Positions 35,731 to 44,696 of a stretch of 64,000 nt of DNA are shown piece by piece. The translations under genes were made by a program, and so were the position numbers. The stretch's first letter is position 1, and each line of letters opens with the position of its first letter. The stretch comes from Wohlfahrtiimonas chitiniclastica DSM 18708. GTDB taxonomy: Bacteria; Pseudomonadota; Gammaproteobacteria; Cardiobacteriales; Wohlfahrtiimonadaceae. The stretch is from positions 388,600-452,599 of the forward strand of contig NZ_AQXD01000001.1 in the NCBI RefSeq assembly GCF_000375345.1, in the 5' to 3' direction. Below the pieces are notes generated by a model. It did no database searches. It had not been told where the DNA came from and was given only the letters and a program-made list of their open reading frames with translations.

Positions 35731-35764
35731 AAAGCCCTTGCAGAGCATTGCAGGGGCTTTTTTG
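35731..35764 (+). terminator. Terminator after the BCCT gene
   Basis: AAAGCCCTTGCA with TGCAGGGGCTTT (one G-T pair), loop GAGCAT, then a T-run. Confidence 0.85.
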
Positions 35765-35821
35765 TTCGTTATAATGGTCGTTACATTCCACTGATTATGA
35801 TGCGTTCATCATAAAGTACAT

Positions 35822-36532
35822 ATGAAAAATTTTGCCATCATGCCCATTCACACCGCAACATCACCTGCAATGCGCAATGTCATTTTCATCAATGGCTTTT
35901 TAAATGAAACCCATGCTGATTTTACCGAATGGCTGACAAGCGAATCGGCATTAGATGCCACATCAAATGTGTATGGCGTTCAGTGGCCGTCTCAATCGAT
36001 GGCGGACATCAGCGAGATGATGAATGCATTATTGCAACGCAAATGGGGTGCATTATTGAAAAACCCATGGCACCGCGCGATGAAGAATGCAGAGAAGGCG
36101 GGGCATGCGCTTGGGGCTGCATTGTCACAGATGACATTGCCAATCACTTTAGTGGGGCATTCGTTGGGTTGCCGCGTGATTTATTATGCACTGTGTCATG
36201 CGCAGTATTCTGTTGAGGATGTGATTTTATTAGGTGGCGCCGTTGGCAATCAGAGTCAAGATTGGGAGAATGCTGCGCGTATGGTGAATGGACGGATTTA
36301 TAATTGTCACTCAATGCATGATGATGTGCTTAAATACTCTTATCGAACTTCAATGGCCTGGCTCAGTGCACCGATTGGCTATGCGCCCATTGCAACACAA
36401 CATCCGAAGATTGCCAACATCGATTGTAGTAAGATCATTACCCGTCATGGTCAATGGAAGCGGCATTATGGGACGATTTATGATCAATTGTATAAAAATT
36501 ATCAAAATCTTGATTCGTTGTTTACTAAATGA
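35822..36532 (+). CDS. DUF726 (TMCO4-like) alpha/beta hydrolase
   Basis: A 236-residue alpha/beta-hydrolase-fold protein. The nucleophile elbow is GHSLG (LVGHSLGCRVIYYAL, near residue 112). The segments VEDVILLGGAVG, MVNGRIYNCHSMHDDVLKYSYR (acid and following loop, read in pieces) and the late TRHGQWKRHY with a probable catalytic His match the DUF726 pattern. That family includes eukaryotic TMCO4-like proteins and bacterial members of unknown substrate. No signal peptide or TM helix. Stand-alone gene with its own terminator downstream; function unknown beyond probable esterase/lipase-type hydrolysis. Confidence 0.82.
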   Translation: MKNFAIMPIHTATSPAMRNVIFINGFLNETHADFTEWLTSESALDATSNVYGVQWPSQSMADISEMMNALLQRKWGALLKNPWHRAMKNAEKAGHALGAALSQMTLPITLVGHSLGCRVIYYALCHAQYSVEDVILLGGAVGNQSQDWENAARMVNGRIYNCHSMHDDVLKYSYRTSMAWLSAPIGYAPIATQHPKIANIDCSKIITRHGQWKRHYGTIYDQLYKNYQNLDSLFTK

Positions 36533-36628
36533 CACAACCGTGCAAAGATAAATGGTATTATCTATTCATAATGTAATTAATGAATGAATATAAGAAAATA
36601 ATAAAGTGAATATATTGGAATCAATGAG

Positions 36629-36657
36629 CCCTAATCTGATCAAGATTGGGGTTTTTT
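36629..36657 (+). terminator. Terminator after the DUF726 gene
   Basis: CCCTAATCT (36629-36637) pairs with AGATTGGGG (36643-36651, one G-T pair), then six T. Confidence 0.75.
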
Positions 36658-36716
36658 ATTTTATTCATCAGTTATATAATAACTATAAAATAAATCCAAT
36701 AATGATAAGGAAAACC

Positions 36717-36854
36717 ATGCCGATCCCATTGAAAACCCCCATCGTTCTTGAGTGCCAAAATTGTCACTTTACCTTTAAAATCATCGGTGATGATTTAAGT
36801 TTTCCGCATCAGTGCCCAAAATGTGGCGTGGATGATTGGCAAATCAAGGGATGA
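36717..36854 (+). CDS. Mini zinc-ribbon protein (45 residues)
   Basis: A 45-residue protein consisting almost only of a zinc ribbon: CQNC at residues 13-16 and CPKC at 33-36. The ATG at 36717 has AAGGAAAA upstream. The frame extends 37 codons further up but passes through the terminator, so the short form is preferred. It ends three bases before the WYL regulator gene and is surely co-transcribed with it. Similar tiny ribbons (FmdB/rubredoxin-like) are poorly described; role unknown, perhaps a partner or cofactor of the regulator. Confidence 0.7.
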   Translation: MPIPLKTPIVLECQNCHFTFKIIGDDLSFPHQCPKCGVDDWQIKG

Positions 36855-36857
36855 ACC

Positions 36858-37751
36858 ATGAAAACAAAAAATACACAATTGGCCCATCGTCTAGGGGAGA
36901 TTTTAGCGAAACTCAACCTTGGGGATCGCTTACAAGTGGCAATGCTTGCGGAAGAGTTTAATGTCACAGAGCGCACGATCATTCGCGATTTAAAAGAGCG
37001 TCTGGTTTTTCTTGATTGGGAAGAGCAAGGGCCAAAGTATTACAGTCTGTCAAAGTCTTCATTGGGGCAGTTGTATCCTGAGGATGTGGATCGCTTTGCC
37101 CATTTTGCGAGCATTCAAAACCTATTTCCAAAACTTGATCGCGAGTTTTTCCAACAAAAGTTGACGCAAAGCGTGTGTGTTAAAGGGCACAATTATGAGG
37201 ACATCTCCCATAAAAAAGGGGATTTTGACCTCATTAAAGCGGCGATTGAGTCACAAAAGCTGTTGTGCTTTAGTTATTATAAAAATCAGTCAAAAAGCCA
37301 TAAGAGCTATCGCGTGGCGCCTTATATTTTGATCAACCGCTCGGGGATTTGGTATTTGATGGCCGATGATCAAGGGCAGATCAAAACCTTTTGTTTCTCA
37401 CGCATTGAAGGCATCAGTGTACAAAATGAGCATTTTACGTTGGATCAAGCCATTTTAGAGGACCTCAAAAACATTGACAGCGTCTATTATGGCAATCAGA
37501 TCAAAGCAGTGACAGTGTTCGTCCGTGGTGAGGTGGCGATCTATTTTAAGCGGCGCAAATTATTGCCCAATCAATCAATCATTGAAGAGAAAAACAATGG
37601 TGATTTGGTGGTGATGAGTGAACATGTCAGTGCCCAAGAGATATTAGCGTTGGTGCGTTATTGGGTTCCGAATGTCAAAATTCTCTCGCCTGCGGGTTTG
37701 CAAACAGAACTTGAGGAGGGGCTGCAAGCCTATTTGTTGAGCTCTGAGTGA
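36858..37751 (+). CDS. WYL-domain transcriptional regulator
   Basis: A 297-residue protein with an N-terminal DeoR/HTH_11-like winged helix (residues 8-60, AEEFNVTERTIIRDLKERL) and a WYL domain (about 145-225, with SYRVAPYILI, SGIWYLMAD and FCFSRIEGI). The C-terminal WCX-like extension includes the segment from about 230 on. WYL proteins sense nucleotides or nucleic acids and often control DNA repair or defence genes. No defence genes are visible here. Co-transcribed with the mini zinc ribbon upstream. Target unknown. Confidence 0.88.
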   Translation: MKTKNTQLAHRLGEILAKLNLGDRLQVAMLAEEFNVTERTIIRDLKERLVFLDWEEQGPKYYSLSKSSLGQLYPEDVDRFAHFASIQNLFPKLDREFFQQKLTQSVCVKGHNYEDISHKKGDFDLIKAAIESQKLLCFSYYKNQSKSHKSYRVAPYILINRSGIWYLMADDQGQIKTFCFSRIEGISVQNEHFTLDQAILEDLKNIDSVYYGNQIKAVTVFVRGEVAIYFKRRKLLPNQSIIEEKNNGDLVVMSEHVSAQEILALVRYWVPNVKILSPAGLQTELEEGLQAYLLSSE

Positions 37752-37792
37752 TCTTTCCTCTATAATGCTGCTTTAATCATCACTAGGATACT

Positions 37793-38725
37793 ATGCAAAC
37801 ACCGATCAACACGCACGAAGAGGGGACAACAGAGCTCGCGGCCGTTCTGATTGCCGTCACCGAGTCACAAGCAAAAGTGCTGACGGTGGCAGATGGCAAT
37901 TCGTTGCCTTGTGGCCCTTTGTCGCCCATTCATCGCTCTTTGCAGGCTGGTGTGCGCCAATGGGTGGAAACGCAAACGCATCAACCGCTTGGCTATGTTG
38001 AGCAGCTTTATACCTTTGTGGATACGCAGCGTAAAACGTCCTCCGGGCATTATCTGATTTACATCAGCTATTTAGGATTGGTGCGTGAAGAGCAAAATCA
38101 TTTAGAAACCGGAGCCATTTGGCGCAATTGGTATGATTATTTTCCGTGGGAAGATCATCGAGAAGGGCGACCAAGTTTTATTGATCAGCATCTGTTGCCA
38201 CTGTTTCGCCATTGGATCAATGCTGGCAATAGTGTCTCAGAGCAGCGTTTTCGTGAGGAGCATGTCAAATTGTGTTGGGGCATTGCGCCGTTTACATGGA
38301 ATGAAGAGTATGTGCTTCAGCGCTATGAGTTGATGTACGAAGTGGGCATGATTCCTGAATCGACGGCATCGGATGCACCATTGCCGCCCCAATATTCAGG
38401 GCAGCCGATGCACCATGATCATCGCCGTGTATTGGCCTCTGCGATGGCGCGTTTACGCGCGAAAATCAAATATCGCCCCGTAATTTTTGAGCTGTTGCCG
38501 CCAGCGTTTACATTACTACAACTACAACAAAGCATTGAGGCGCTCGGTGGTATTGTGCTCCATAAGCAGAATTTTCGCCGCTTTATATTGCAGCAAGCCC
38601 TCATTGAAGAAACAGGCACCTTTGATCACAATGGGCAAGGGCGACCGGCGCGATTGTATCAATTTAGGGATGATGTGCTCCTAGAACGCTCCTTATCCGG
38701 CAGTAAATTACCGATTGCCCGTTGA
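37793..38725 (+). CDS. nadQ: NadQ-type Nudix/winged-helix regulator of NAD synthesis
   Basis: A 310-residue protein of the COG4111 kind: a degenerate Nudix-like N-terminal domain (SLQAGVRQWVETQT, LGYVEQLYTFVDTQR) and a C-terminal winged helix (FTLLQLQQSIEALGG, NFRRFILQQALIEETG, GRPARLYQF). NadQ proteins repress nad biosynthesis genes in other proteobacteria, and NrtR shares the same two-domain plan. The gene abuts nadA tail to tail, and two identical-type palindromes lie between nadA and nadC, the expected operators. Intact Nudix catalytic residues (REXXEE) are not evident, so a sensor role is more likely than hydrolysis. Confidence 0.75.
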   Translation: MQTPINTHEEGTTELAAVLIAVTESQAKVLTVADGNSLPCGPLSPIHRSLQAGVRQWVETQTHQPLGYVEQLYTFVDTQRKTSSGHYLIYISYLGLVREEQNHLETGAIWRNWYDYFPWEDHREGRPSFIDQHLLPLFRHWINAGNSVSEQRFREEHVKLCWGIAPFTWNEEYVLQRYELMYEVGMIPESTASDAPLPPQYSGQPMHHDHRRVLASAMARLRAKIKYRPVIFELLPPAFTLLQLQQSIEALGGIVLHKQNFRRFILQQALIEETGTFDHNGQGRPARLYQFRDDVLLERSLSGSKLPIAR

Positions 38726-39748
38726 TTATGCAGGCCCAACATGATTGAAGAGCGCCGCATATTTTTGCGTATCGCTTTGCACTTGTAGATTCACTTTGCG
38801 CTGCTCTGCAAAGTCAAGCATGCGATCAATGCCACGTTTTGCTTGTTGAGCAATCATTGGATCGACCATGATTTCATGTTTAAAATCTGTGAGGGCAGCC
38901 TCAATTTTCTCTAAAGTATTCATCGCCATCCATGGGCAAAGGGCACAGCTTTTACAAGTGGCGCTGTTGCCGGCTGTGGGCGCGATGATCAATGTTTTAT
39001 CCGGCACGGCTTGCGAGAGTTTATAAAAAATGCCTTGATCTGTGGCGACAATCAGCGTGGGTGCCTGTAATTGTTTGGCAGCTGCAATGAGCTGCGAAGT
39101 TGAACCCACAATGTCCGCCTCTTGAATCACCGCTTCACTCGATTCAGGGTGCACAAGCACTTTGGCATTCGGATGTTGAGCTTTGAGCGCTTGCAGTTCA
39201 AAGGCTTTAAATTCATCATGCACAATGCAATGACCTTGCCAGAGCAGCATATCTGCATCTGTTTGCGCTTTGATGTAAGCCCCTAAATGACGATCAGGCC
39301 CCCAGATGATGGAATGCCCTTGTTGATGGAGTATGCGTACAATATCAACGCCGATGGCTGAAGTCACCACATAATCTGCCCGCGCTTTAACGGCTGCGCT
39401 GGTGTTGGCATACACCACAACGGTGCGATCCGGATGTTGATCACAAAAGTGAGAAAATTCATCAATCGGGCAGCTTAAATCTAACGAGCACGTTGCCTCT
39501 AAATCTGCCATTAAGACGCGTTTATGTGGGCTGAGAATTTTTGCCGTTTCCCCCATAAAGCGCACGCCAGCGACGATGAGGGTTTGTGCTTTGGCATCAC
39601 GACCAAATCGCGCCATCTCTAATGAATCTGCCACGCAGCCGCCTGTTGCTTCTGCCAGTGCCTGAATGGCTGGGTCAGTGTAGTAATGGGCAATCAGCAC
39701 AGCATCATGTGCGGCCAATTGCGCCTTGATTCTCTCAATCACAATCAC
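38726..39748 (-). CDS. nadA: Quinolinate synthase
   Basis: Condenses iminoaspartate and dihydroxyacetone phosphate to quinolinate in de novo NAD synthesis. The 340-residue protein has the three [4Fe-4S] ligands expected from homologues: Cys87 (EATCSLD), Cys174 ([11 protein letters not shown]) and Cys271 in the [13 protein letters not shown] motif. HYYTDPAIQ near the start is also typical. Divergent from nadC across a 151-base region with two palindromic operators. The partner nadB (aspartate oxidase) is not in the window. Confidence 0.97.
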   Translation of the reverse strand: MIVIERIKAQLAAHDAVLIAHYYTDPAIQALAEATGGCVADSLEMARFGRDAKAQTLIVAGVRFMGETAKILSPHKRVLMADLEATCSLDLSCPIDEFSHFCDQHPDRTVVVYANTSAAVKARADYVVTSAIGVDIVRILHQQGHSIIWGPDRHLGAYIKAQTDADMLLWQGHCIVHDEFKAFELQALKAQHPNAKVLVHPESSEAVIQEADIVGSTSQLIAAAKQLQAPTLIVATDQGIFYKLSQAVPDKTLIIAPTAGNSATCKSCALCPWMAMNTLEKIEAALTDFKHEIMVDPMIAQQAKRGIDRMLDFAEQRKVNLQVQSDTQKYAALFNHVGPA

Positions 39749-39770
39749 TCCTATCCTCTGTGGGTTTTAT

Positions 39771-39878
39771 TATACTCATTTTGAGCATAACTTTTTTATT
39801 CTGCCTTGGCAATCCCTTTTGCATTGATTTATTTTGTTGTGATTCAACGGTTAAAAATATATACTCAAAATGAGTATA
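39771..39878. promoter_or_regulatory. Two NadQ-type operators between nadA and nadC
   Basis: A perfect palindrome TATACTCAAAATGAGTATA at 39860-39878, close to the nadC start, and a one-mismatch copy TATACTCA-TTT-TGAGCATA at 39771-39789, close to the nadA start. Same half-sites and same three-base spacer, one before each divergent gene. This is strong internal evidence for a shared repressor, most simply the neighbouring NadQ-like protein. Confidence 0.8.
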
Positions 39879-39899
39879 AATAATCAGGGAGGATGAAAA

Positions 39900-40757
39900 A
39901 TGATTGCCCCATTGCCAGATGTATTGTTAGCACCTTATGTAGATGCAGCATTGGCCGAGGATTTAGGCCGCCGCGGTGATGTCACAAGTTTAGCCACCAT
40001 CAGTGAGGATCAACAGGCCACATTGCATGTCATCGCTAGGGAAGATGGCATCGTTGCAGGTATGGATTTAGCGCGCTTAGCGTGGTTGCGTTTTGATGAA
40101 AATATCTGCTATACGCCGCACGTCAAAGATGGTGATACCATGACGCCAAACATGTGTTTAGCCACAGTGACGGGCGCTGCGCGTTCATTATTGGCAGCAG
40201 AACGTACGGCGCTGAACTTTATGACGCATTTAAGCGGCATTGCGACACAAGTCAATAAAATTGTGATGATGGTCAAAGATGAAAAGGCACAAATCACTTG
40301 TACGCGTAAGACATTGCCGGGCTTACGGACATTACAAAAATATGCGGTGCGCGTTGGCGGTGGGCGCAATCATCGCATGGGATTAGATGATGCCATTTTG
40401 ATTAAGGATAATCACATTGCGATCGCAGGCAGTCTCACAAAAGCAATTATGGATGCAAAAGCTTATGCAGGGCATCTGATTCCGATTGAAGTGGAAGTGG
40501 ATACCTTAACACAATTAAAAGAAGCATTGGCAGCAGGCGTGCATTTAGTTTTGTTAGATAATATGGACACGGCAACATTAACGCAAGCGGTGCGCTTATG
40601 TGAAGGCAAGTGCCAAACAGAAGCATCGGGCGGCATTACGCAGGAGAATGTATTGAATGTGGCTAAAACTGGCGTGGACTTCATTGCCATCGGTGCATTG
40701 ACACACAGCGTACGCTCGGTGGACATCGGCTTAGATTTTATACCGAAAGCTCCATAA
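39900..40757 (+). CDS. nadC: Nicotinate-nucleotide pyrophosphorylase (carboxylating)
   Basis: Quinolinate phosphoribosyltransferase, turning quinolinate and PRPP into nicotinate mononucleotide. The 285-residue protein shows LAEDLGRRGDVTS at the start, TCTRKTLPGLR and GGGRNHRMGLDDAILIKDNH (substrate and PRPP-binding), EVEVDTL, LLDNM and the late ASGGI phosphate-binding strand. GGGAGG lies eight bases before the ATG. Regulated most likely by the adjacent palindrome at 39860-39878. Confidence 0.97.
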   Translation: MIAPLPDVLLAPYVDAALAEDLGRRGDVTSLATISEDQQATLHVIAREDGIVAGMDLARLAWLRFDENICYTPHVKDGDTMTPNMCLATVTGAARSLLAAERTALNFMTHLSGIATQVNKIVMMVKDEKAQITCTRKTLPGLRTLQKYAVRVGGGRNHRMGLDDAILIKDNHIAIAGSLTKAIMDAKAYAGHLIPIEVEVDTLTQLKEALAAGVHLVLLDNMDTATLTQAVRLCEGKCQTEASGGITQENVLNVAKTGVDFIAIGALTHSVRSVDIGLDFIPKAP

Positions 40758-40780
40758 AAAATGCCCGATGATTCGGGCAT
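40756..40780 (-). terminator. Terminator of the flavocytochrome operon, shared with the nadC end
   Basis: ATGCCCGA (40761-40768) pairs with TCGGGCAT (40773-40780). The T-run follows on the minus strand (AAAAAA at 40756-40761 on plus), so it chiefly ends the minus-strand operon, but it may also stop nadC transcription. Confidence 0.75.
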
Positions 40781-40805
40781 GATCTTTAATAGGATGATTT
40801 AAGAT

Positions 40806-41630
40806 TTAAGCATGGCTTCTCGCAAAGCTTGATGCCTCTTTAATCAAATCGATTGATGGACGAACGCCCGTATAAAGCACAAATTGTTCAAGGGCTTGAA
40901 TCACAGCCACATCCGCACCGCTGATGATGGTTTTATTGAGGGTACGCGCCAATTGAATCATCGGCGTTTCCACCGGCAATGCCACCACATCAAAAATTGT
41001 CTCTGCCGTTTCAATATGAATGGGGCTAAAGGCTAAAGCATCGGCTTCTTTACCGCCTTGCATGCCGAGCGGTGTCACATTGATGAGCATCATGCCTTCT
41101 GTGGAGGCAATGACCTCTTCATCATCCATCCATTCATAACCATACAAATCTGCTAGGGCTTGGCCTTTAACAGCATTGCGCGCAATGATGGTGCCGTGCT
41201 TAAAGCCTTGATCATACAAAGCGCCGGCCACCGCTTTGGCCATGCCGCCGCTGCCTTTGAGTAAAAAAGGTGTGGCAGGATCAATGGCATAATCTTGCAA
41301 TAAATTTGCCACAGCGATGTAATCTGTATTGTAAGCGGTCAAATGCCCATCGGTATTGACGATGGTATTGACAGACTCAATCGCCGCAGCAGATGGCGCC
41401 AATTCATCCACAAGCTCAATCACCGCTTCCTTAAAGGGCATCGAGATGGCGCAGCCCCGTATGCCAAGGGCACGCACGCCGCCAATTGCCGCTGTTAGAT
41501 CAGATGTGGTGAACGCTTTATAAATGTAATCGAGCTTAAGCTGATCATACAAATAGTTGTGAAAAAGCGTCCCAAAGTTGCCGGGGCGTGCGGCAAGTGA
41601 CATGCACAATTGTGTCTGTTTAGTGATCAT
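40806..41630 (-). CDS. Shikimate dehydrogenase-like protein (HI0607/SdhL type)
   Basis: A 274-residue AroE-family protein. Probable catalytic Lys67 (SMPFKE), Asn88 (ESVNTIV) and Asp103 (YNTDYIAV) are present, followed by the NADP-loop region LKGSGGMAKAVAG. The N-terminal shikimate-anchoring Ser-x-Ser is replaced by ARPGNFGT, typical of the HI0607-like paralogues with weak or different activity, so it is unlikely to be the housekeeping AroE. The ATG at 41630 has GGAGG upstream; the longer frame is not needed. Its start overlaps the cytochrome c gene end by 11 bases, making it the last member of the flavocytochrome dehydrogenase operon. Its role there is unknown. Confidence 0.8.
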   Translation of the reverse strand: MITKQTQLCMSLAARPGNFGTLFHNYLYDQLKLDYIYKAFTTSDLTAAIGGVRALGIRGCAISMPFKEAVIELVDELAPSAAAIESVNTIVNTDGHLTAYNTDYIAVANLLQDYAIDPATPFLLKGSGGMAKAVAGALYDQGFKHGTIIARNAVKGQALADLYGYEWMDDEEVIASTEGMMLINVTPLGMQGGKEADALAFSPIHIETAETIFDVVALPVETPMIQLARTLNKTIISGADVAVIQALEQFVLYTGVRPSIDLIKEASSFARSHA

Positions 41631-43038
41631 CTTTGCCTCCTCGTTTTTTACGGCTGACCACAGCGATGATGCCACCGAGCACAACGGCAATCAAGAAAAT
41701 CATGCCGGGCAATAGATAAGGTTGCAGCTTCATCAATGCGGGCGCAGCACCCCCTGCACGAATTTCTTTGACCATCTCTTCAGTCACCCCTACAGTGGGG
41801 TTGCCATATTGTTGATAGACAAATTGCACAATTTTGGCAATCTGTTCATCAGACAGCGCTTGTGTGGCGGACTGTGGGCCAAAGCTTGGCATGTAGATCT
41901 CTTTGCCATCCACTTTCTTATTGACGCCATATAAAACTGCGGCAATCGCATTGCTTGGATTCACATCACCGGTTGCGGTGTTGTGAAAGAGCGATGGATA
42001 GAATTGATCTTCAGTGCCTGAACCTGTATTTTGATGGCAACTTGAACAGTAAGCACTGTACAGCGCTTCGCCACTTTTCAGATTTTGATACGCATCCACA
42101 GGCGCAGTACCACGTAATAAGAGATCCACATCAAACGGCTCGCCATATGTATCGCGTGGCGCACTTTGGGCAGGATTGTCTAAAGCAGGCACGGAGCGAA
42201 TGTATGTGGCGATCGCTTCAAGATCTTTGGCATCCACATGTTGGAAGCTGTCCACAACGGCTTCACCCATTGGGCCCGCGGCTTGTGCTTTACCTTTGAG
42301 GTGACCTTTTTGTAGATAAGTGATCAAATCAGCATTTTGCCATGAACCAATCCCGCCATTGATGCTTGAGGTAATGTTTGGCGCAAACCAAGGACCTAAG
42401 CTACTGCCGCCTAAATAATGGTCTTTCTCTTCTGCCATCATAAAGTTACGCGGTGTGTGGCACGTGCTACAGTGGGCAAGGGCTTCGACAATATACGCAC
42501 CGCGATTCCACTCATCACTTTGATTAGGATCGGCTTTAAAAGGCGTATTGTCCAAGTATAATGCATTCCACACTGCCATCACAGAGCGCATGCCAAAAGG
42601 AAAGGGCAATTCTGTGGTGTGCTTAGGCGGCTCATCGACAGGTTGAACAGATGTCATGAAATACGCATAGAGATCTTTAATGTCCGCATCGGTGAGTTTA
42701 GCGTACGATGGATAGGGCATCGCAGGATAGAGATGCTCGCCATCTTTACGAATCCCATCGCGCAGTGCACGAGTAAAATCTTCAAGAGAGTAGCTGCCAA
42801 TCCCGTATGTTTTAGAGGGCGTAATGTTTGATGAGTAAATGTCGCCCATCGGTGAGCTGATGGGATAGCCGCCGGCAAACGGTTCGCCATCCCCTGCTTT
42901 ATCAGTATGGCACGCTTGGCAATCGCCTAAAATGGCGAGTGTTTCACCGCGCGCCGCATTGCCATCATCGGCAAGCGCTGCACTCATCATTGGCGTACTG
43001 AGGAGCGCCGCTGTTAAGAGGGTTCGAATGATTTTCAT
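41620..43038 (-). CDS. Tri-haem cytochrome c subunit of a membrane flavodehydrogenase
   Basis: A 472-residue cytochrome with a signal peptide (residues 1-23, ending ALA), three CxxCH haem sites at Cys40 (CQACH), Cys190 (CSTCH) and Cys331 (CSSCH), and one C-terminal membrane anchor (about 445-463, LPGMIFLIAVVLGGIIAVV) with a basic cytoplasmic tail. It takes electrons from the FAD subunit and passes them to ubiquinone or an oxidase on the periplasmic side. The same plan is found in gluconate, fructose and sorbitol dehydrogenases. It overlaps the GMC gene by four bases. Confidence 0.92.
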   Translation of the reverse strand: MKIIRTLLTAALLSTPMMSAALADDGNAARGETLAILGDCQACHTDKAGDGEPFAGGYPISSPMGDIYSSNITPSKTYGIGSYSLEDFTRALRDGIRKDGEHLYPAMPYPSYAKLTDADIKDLYAYFMTSVQPVDEPPKHTTELPFPFGMRSVMAVWNALYLDNTPFKADPNQSDEWNRGAYIVEALAHCSTCHTPRNFMMAEEKDHYLGGSSLGPWFAPNITSSINGGIGSWQNADLITYLQKGHLKGKAQAAGPMGEAVVDSFQHVDAKDLEAIATYIRSVPALDNPAQSAPRDTYGEPFDVDLLLRGTAPVDAYQNLKSGEALYSAYCSSCHQNTGSGTEDQFYPSLFHNTATGDVNPSNAIAAVLYGVNKKVDGKEIYMPSFGPQSATQALSDEQIAKIVQFVYQQYGNPTVGVTEEMVKEIRAGGAAPALMKLQPYLLPGMIFLIAVVLGGIIAVVSRKKRGGKDDH

Positions 43039-44687
43039 TTCGCTAAGCTCCTTAACACGTCATCGGCTGCACGCAAACCTAAAGCAGCCATGGTTAATGT
43101 GGAATTGACGACACTTGAAGAGGGAATTGCACCGCCACCGGGTAACCATAAGTTTTCATGATCATGCGCACGGCAGTGGCTGTTGACGACGCTATTTTTG
43201 GGATCATCACCCATGATGCAGCCGCCCATGATGTGGTTATTCGGCACAAATTCTGAGGTGACATCTACATCTGTGCCACCAAAGAGATGGGCGATCTCAC
43301 GCAATTTTTCTTGTGCTGCGGTGCGGCCACGGCGCACATAATCACCCACATCATAATAGACATCCGGGCACGGTAAGCCCAGTGCATCTTTACGGGTTTT
43401 ACTTAAAGTGAGGCGATTGCTCTCTTCAGGAAGGACTTCAAGCATGATGTCCCAATACACTGAGTGAATGGTGCTCTCACGCACCGCTTCAGGCAAATGT
43501 TCGCCCATTGTGCCATCGGCCAACACTTTTTGGGTTTGGGCGAGGTTTCGATTTAAGTTGTTCATGATGATGAGGAATGCTGCGTGATCTTTTCTAAAAG
43601 AACCATCACGATAGCCCACCATGGCTGCACTTTGTGCAGGGCCACGACCAACCCACATCGGTTTTTTCGACGTGAATGAACAGTGAATGCCTGAGTGATC
43701 CATCATGTTGCGCCCAACGCAATCAGAGGTGTTATTAGCGATCCCGCGGGGATTTTGCTCATTGGCCGCCATTAACAATAAACGCGGCGTTTCGATGCCA
43801 TTGCAGGCAAAAACGAATTTTTGGGCGGTCACTTTATGGGATTTGCGCTCTTTGTCATAAAAATGGATGGCAGAGAGATTGTTTTTCTCATCGGTGTCCA
43901 CTTTATAAACCACTGCTTCAGACACAACAATCGTGCCATTGCGCTCTGCTTTTTCCACATGATGGATGCCATTGTACATCGCGCCAATTGGGCAGATGGG
44001 CATACAGTTGTTATTGCCACAACAGATGGGGCGATTTTCCCACACGCGTGTGCTACGTCCTTGTGGAATCGGCACTAAGTGGCAGCCAAAATCTTTGGTG
44101 GTGTCATAAACGGTGCGCTCAAAGTATGACCACGGTACCATCTCCATCGGATAAGGTTTGCTGCGTTCAGGCGGCGATTGCATGCTTTTATCCCTTGGGC
44201 CTGCCACACCAATGGCATATTCTGCGCGCGTATAATATGGTTCCATCTCATCATACGTGATCGGCCAATCGCGCCCAACGCCGTACAGTGTGTGCATTTT
44301 AAAGTCATTTGGTGCATGGCGCCATGAAGAGGCTGCCCAGTGCCATGTGGTGCCGCCCACAGTTTTCAAATAGTCTTGTGCATAGGCGGCGGCATTTGGG
44401 CCCGATAAACCCAAATAACCATTGTTGGGGAAATAGAGCGGAAAGGGTGCTAAGGGCGATTGAGGATAAAGGCTTTGATAATCGATGCCTGCACGGTTTT
44501 TTTCTGGCATATTGCGGGAATTTTCCACAATTTGTCCGCGCTCAACGCGTAAACCTGCATCTAACATTAAGACGCTGTAGCCTTTTGCTGAAATCTCTGT
44601 GGCCATCATTGCGCCCACAATGCCGCTGCCGACAATGACAACGTCTGCTTGCCAATCTCCGTTGGCCAATTGTTTTGCTTGATTCAT
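43035..44687 (-). CDS. GMC-family FAD dehydrogenase, catalytic subunit
   Basis: A 550-residue GMC oxidoreductase. The FAD loop is VIVGSGIVGA (residues 17-26). A cluster of cysteines at 222, 223, 228 and 232 (CCGNNNCMPICPIGA) is the [3Fe-4S] site known from FAD glucose and fructose dehydrogenases. The C-terminal part carries NHIMGGCIMG and LWLPGGGAIPSSSVVNS with the catalytic His/Asn region. It has no signal peptide and is probably exported together with the Tat-type small subunit. Substrate (gluconate, sugar alcohol, other) cannot be told by eye. Central gene of the operon. Confidence 0.92.
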   Translation of the reverse strand: MNQAKQLANGDWQADVVIVGSGIVGAMMATEISAKGYSVLMLDAGLRVERGQIVENSRNMPEKNRAGIDYQSLYPQSPLAPFPLYFPNNGYLGLSGPNAAAYAQDYLKTVGGTTWHWAASSWRHAPNDFKMHTLYGVGRDWPITYDEMEPYYTRAEYAIGVAGPRDKSMQSPPERSKPYPMEMVPWSYFERTVYDTTKDFGCHLVPIPQGRSTRVWENRPICCGNNNCMPICPIGAMYNGIHHVEKAERNGTIVVSEAVVYKVDTDEKNNLSAIHFYDKERKSHKVTAQKFVFACNGIETPRLLLMAANEQNPRGIANNTSDCVGRNMMDHSGIHCSFTSKKPMWVGRGPAQSAAMVGYRDGSFRKDHAAFLIIMNNLNRNLAQTQKVLADGTMGEHLPEAVRESTIHSVYWDIMLEVLPEESNRLTLSKTRKDALGLPCPDVYYDVGDYVRRGRTAAQEKLREIAHLFGGTDVDVTSEFVPNNHIMGGCIMGDDPKNSVVNSHCRAHDHENLWLPGGGAIPSSSVVNSTLTMAALGLRAADDVLRSLAK

Positions 44688-44696
44688 GATTGCTCC

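Noticed and set aside
36606-36716. A longer version of the zinc-ribbon protein starting at 36606
   Set aside because: The added part crosses a clear terminator hairpin and has no ribosome site; the ATG at 36717 has one.
38726-40757. Calling the nad locus a complete nadABC operon
   Set aside because: nadB is missing from the window; the iminoaspartate source must be encoded elsewhere.
40806-41630. Naming the AroE-like gene aroE
   Set aside because: The shikimate-binding Ser-x-Ser is replaced and the gene is embedded in an oxidative operon, so the housekeeping assignment is unsafe.
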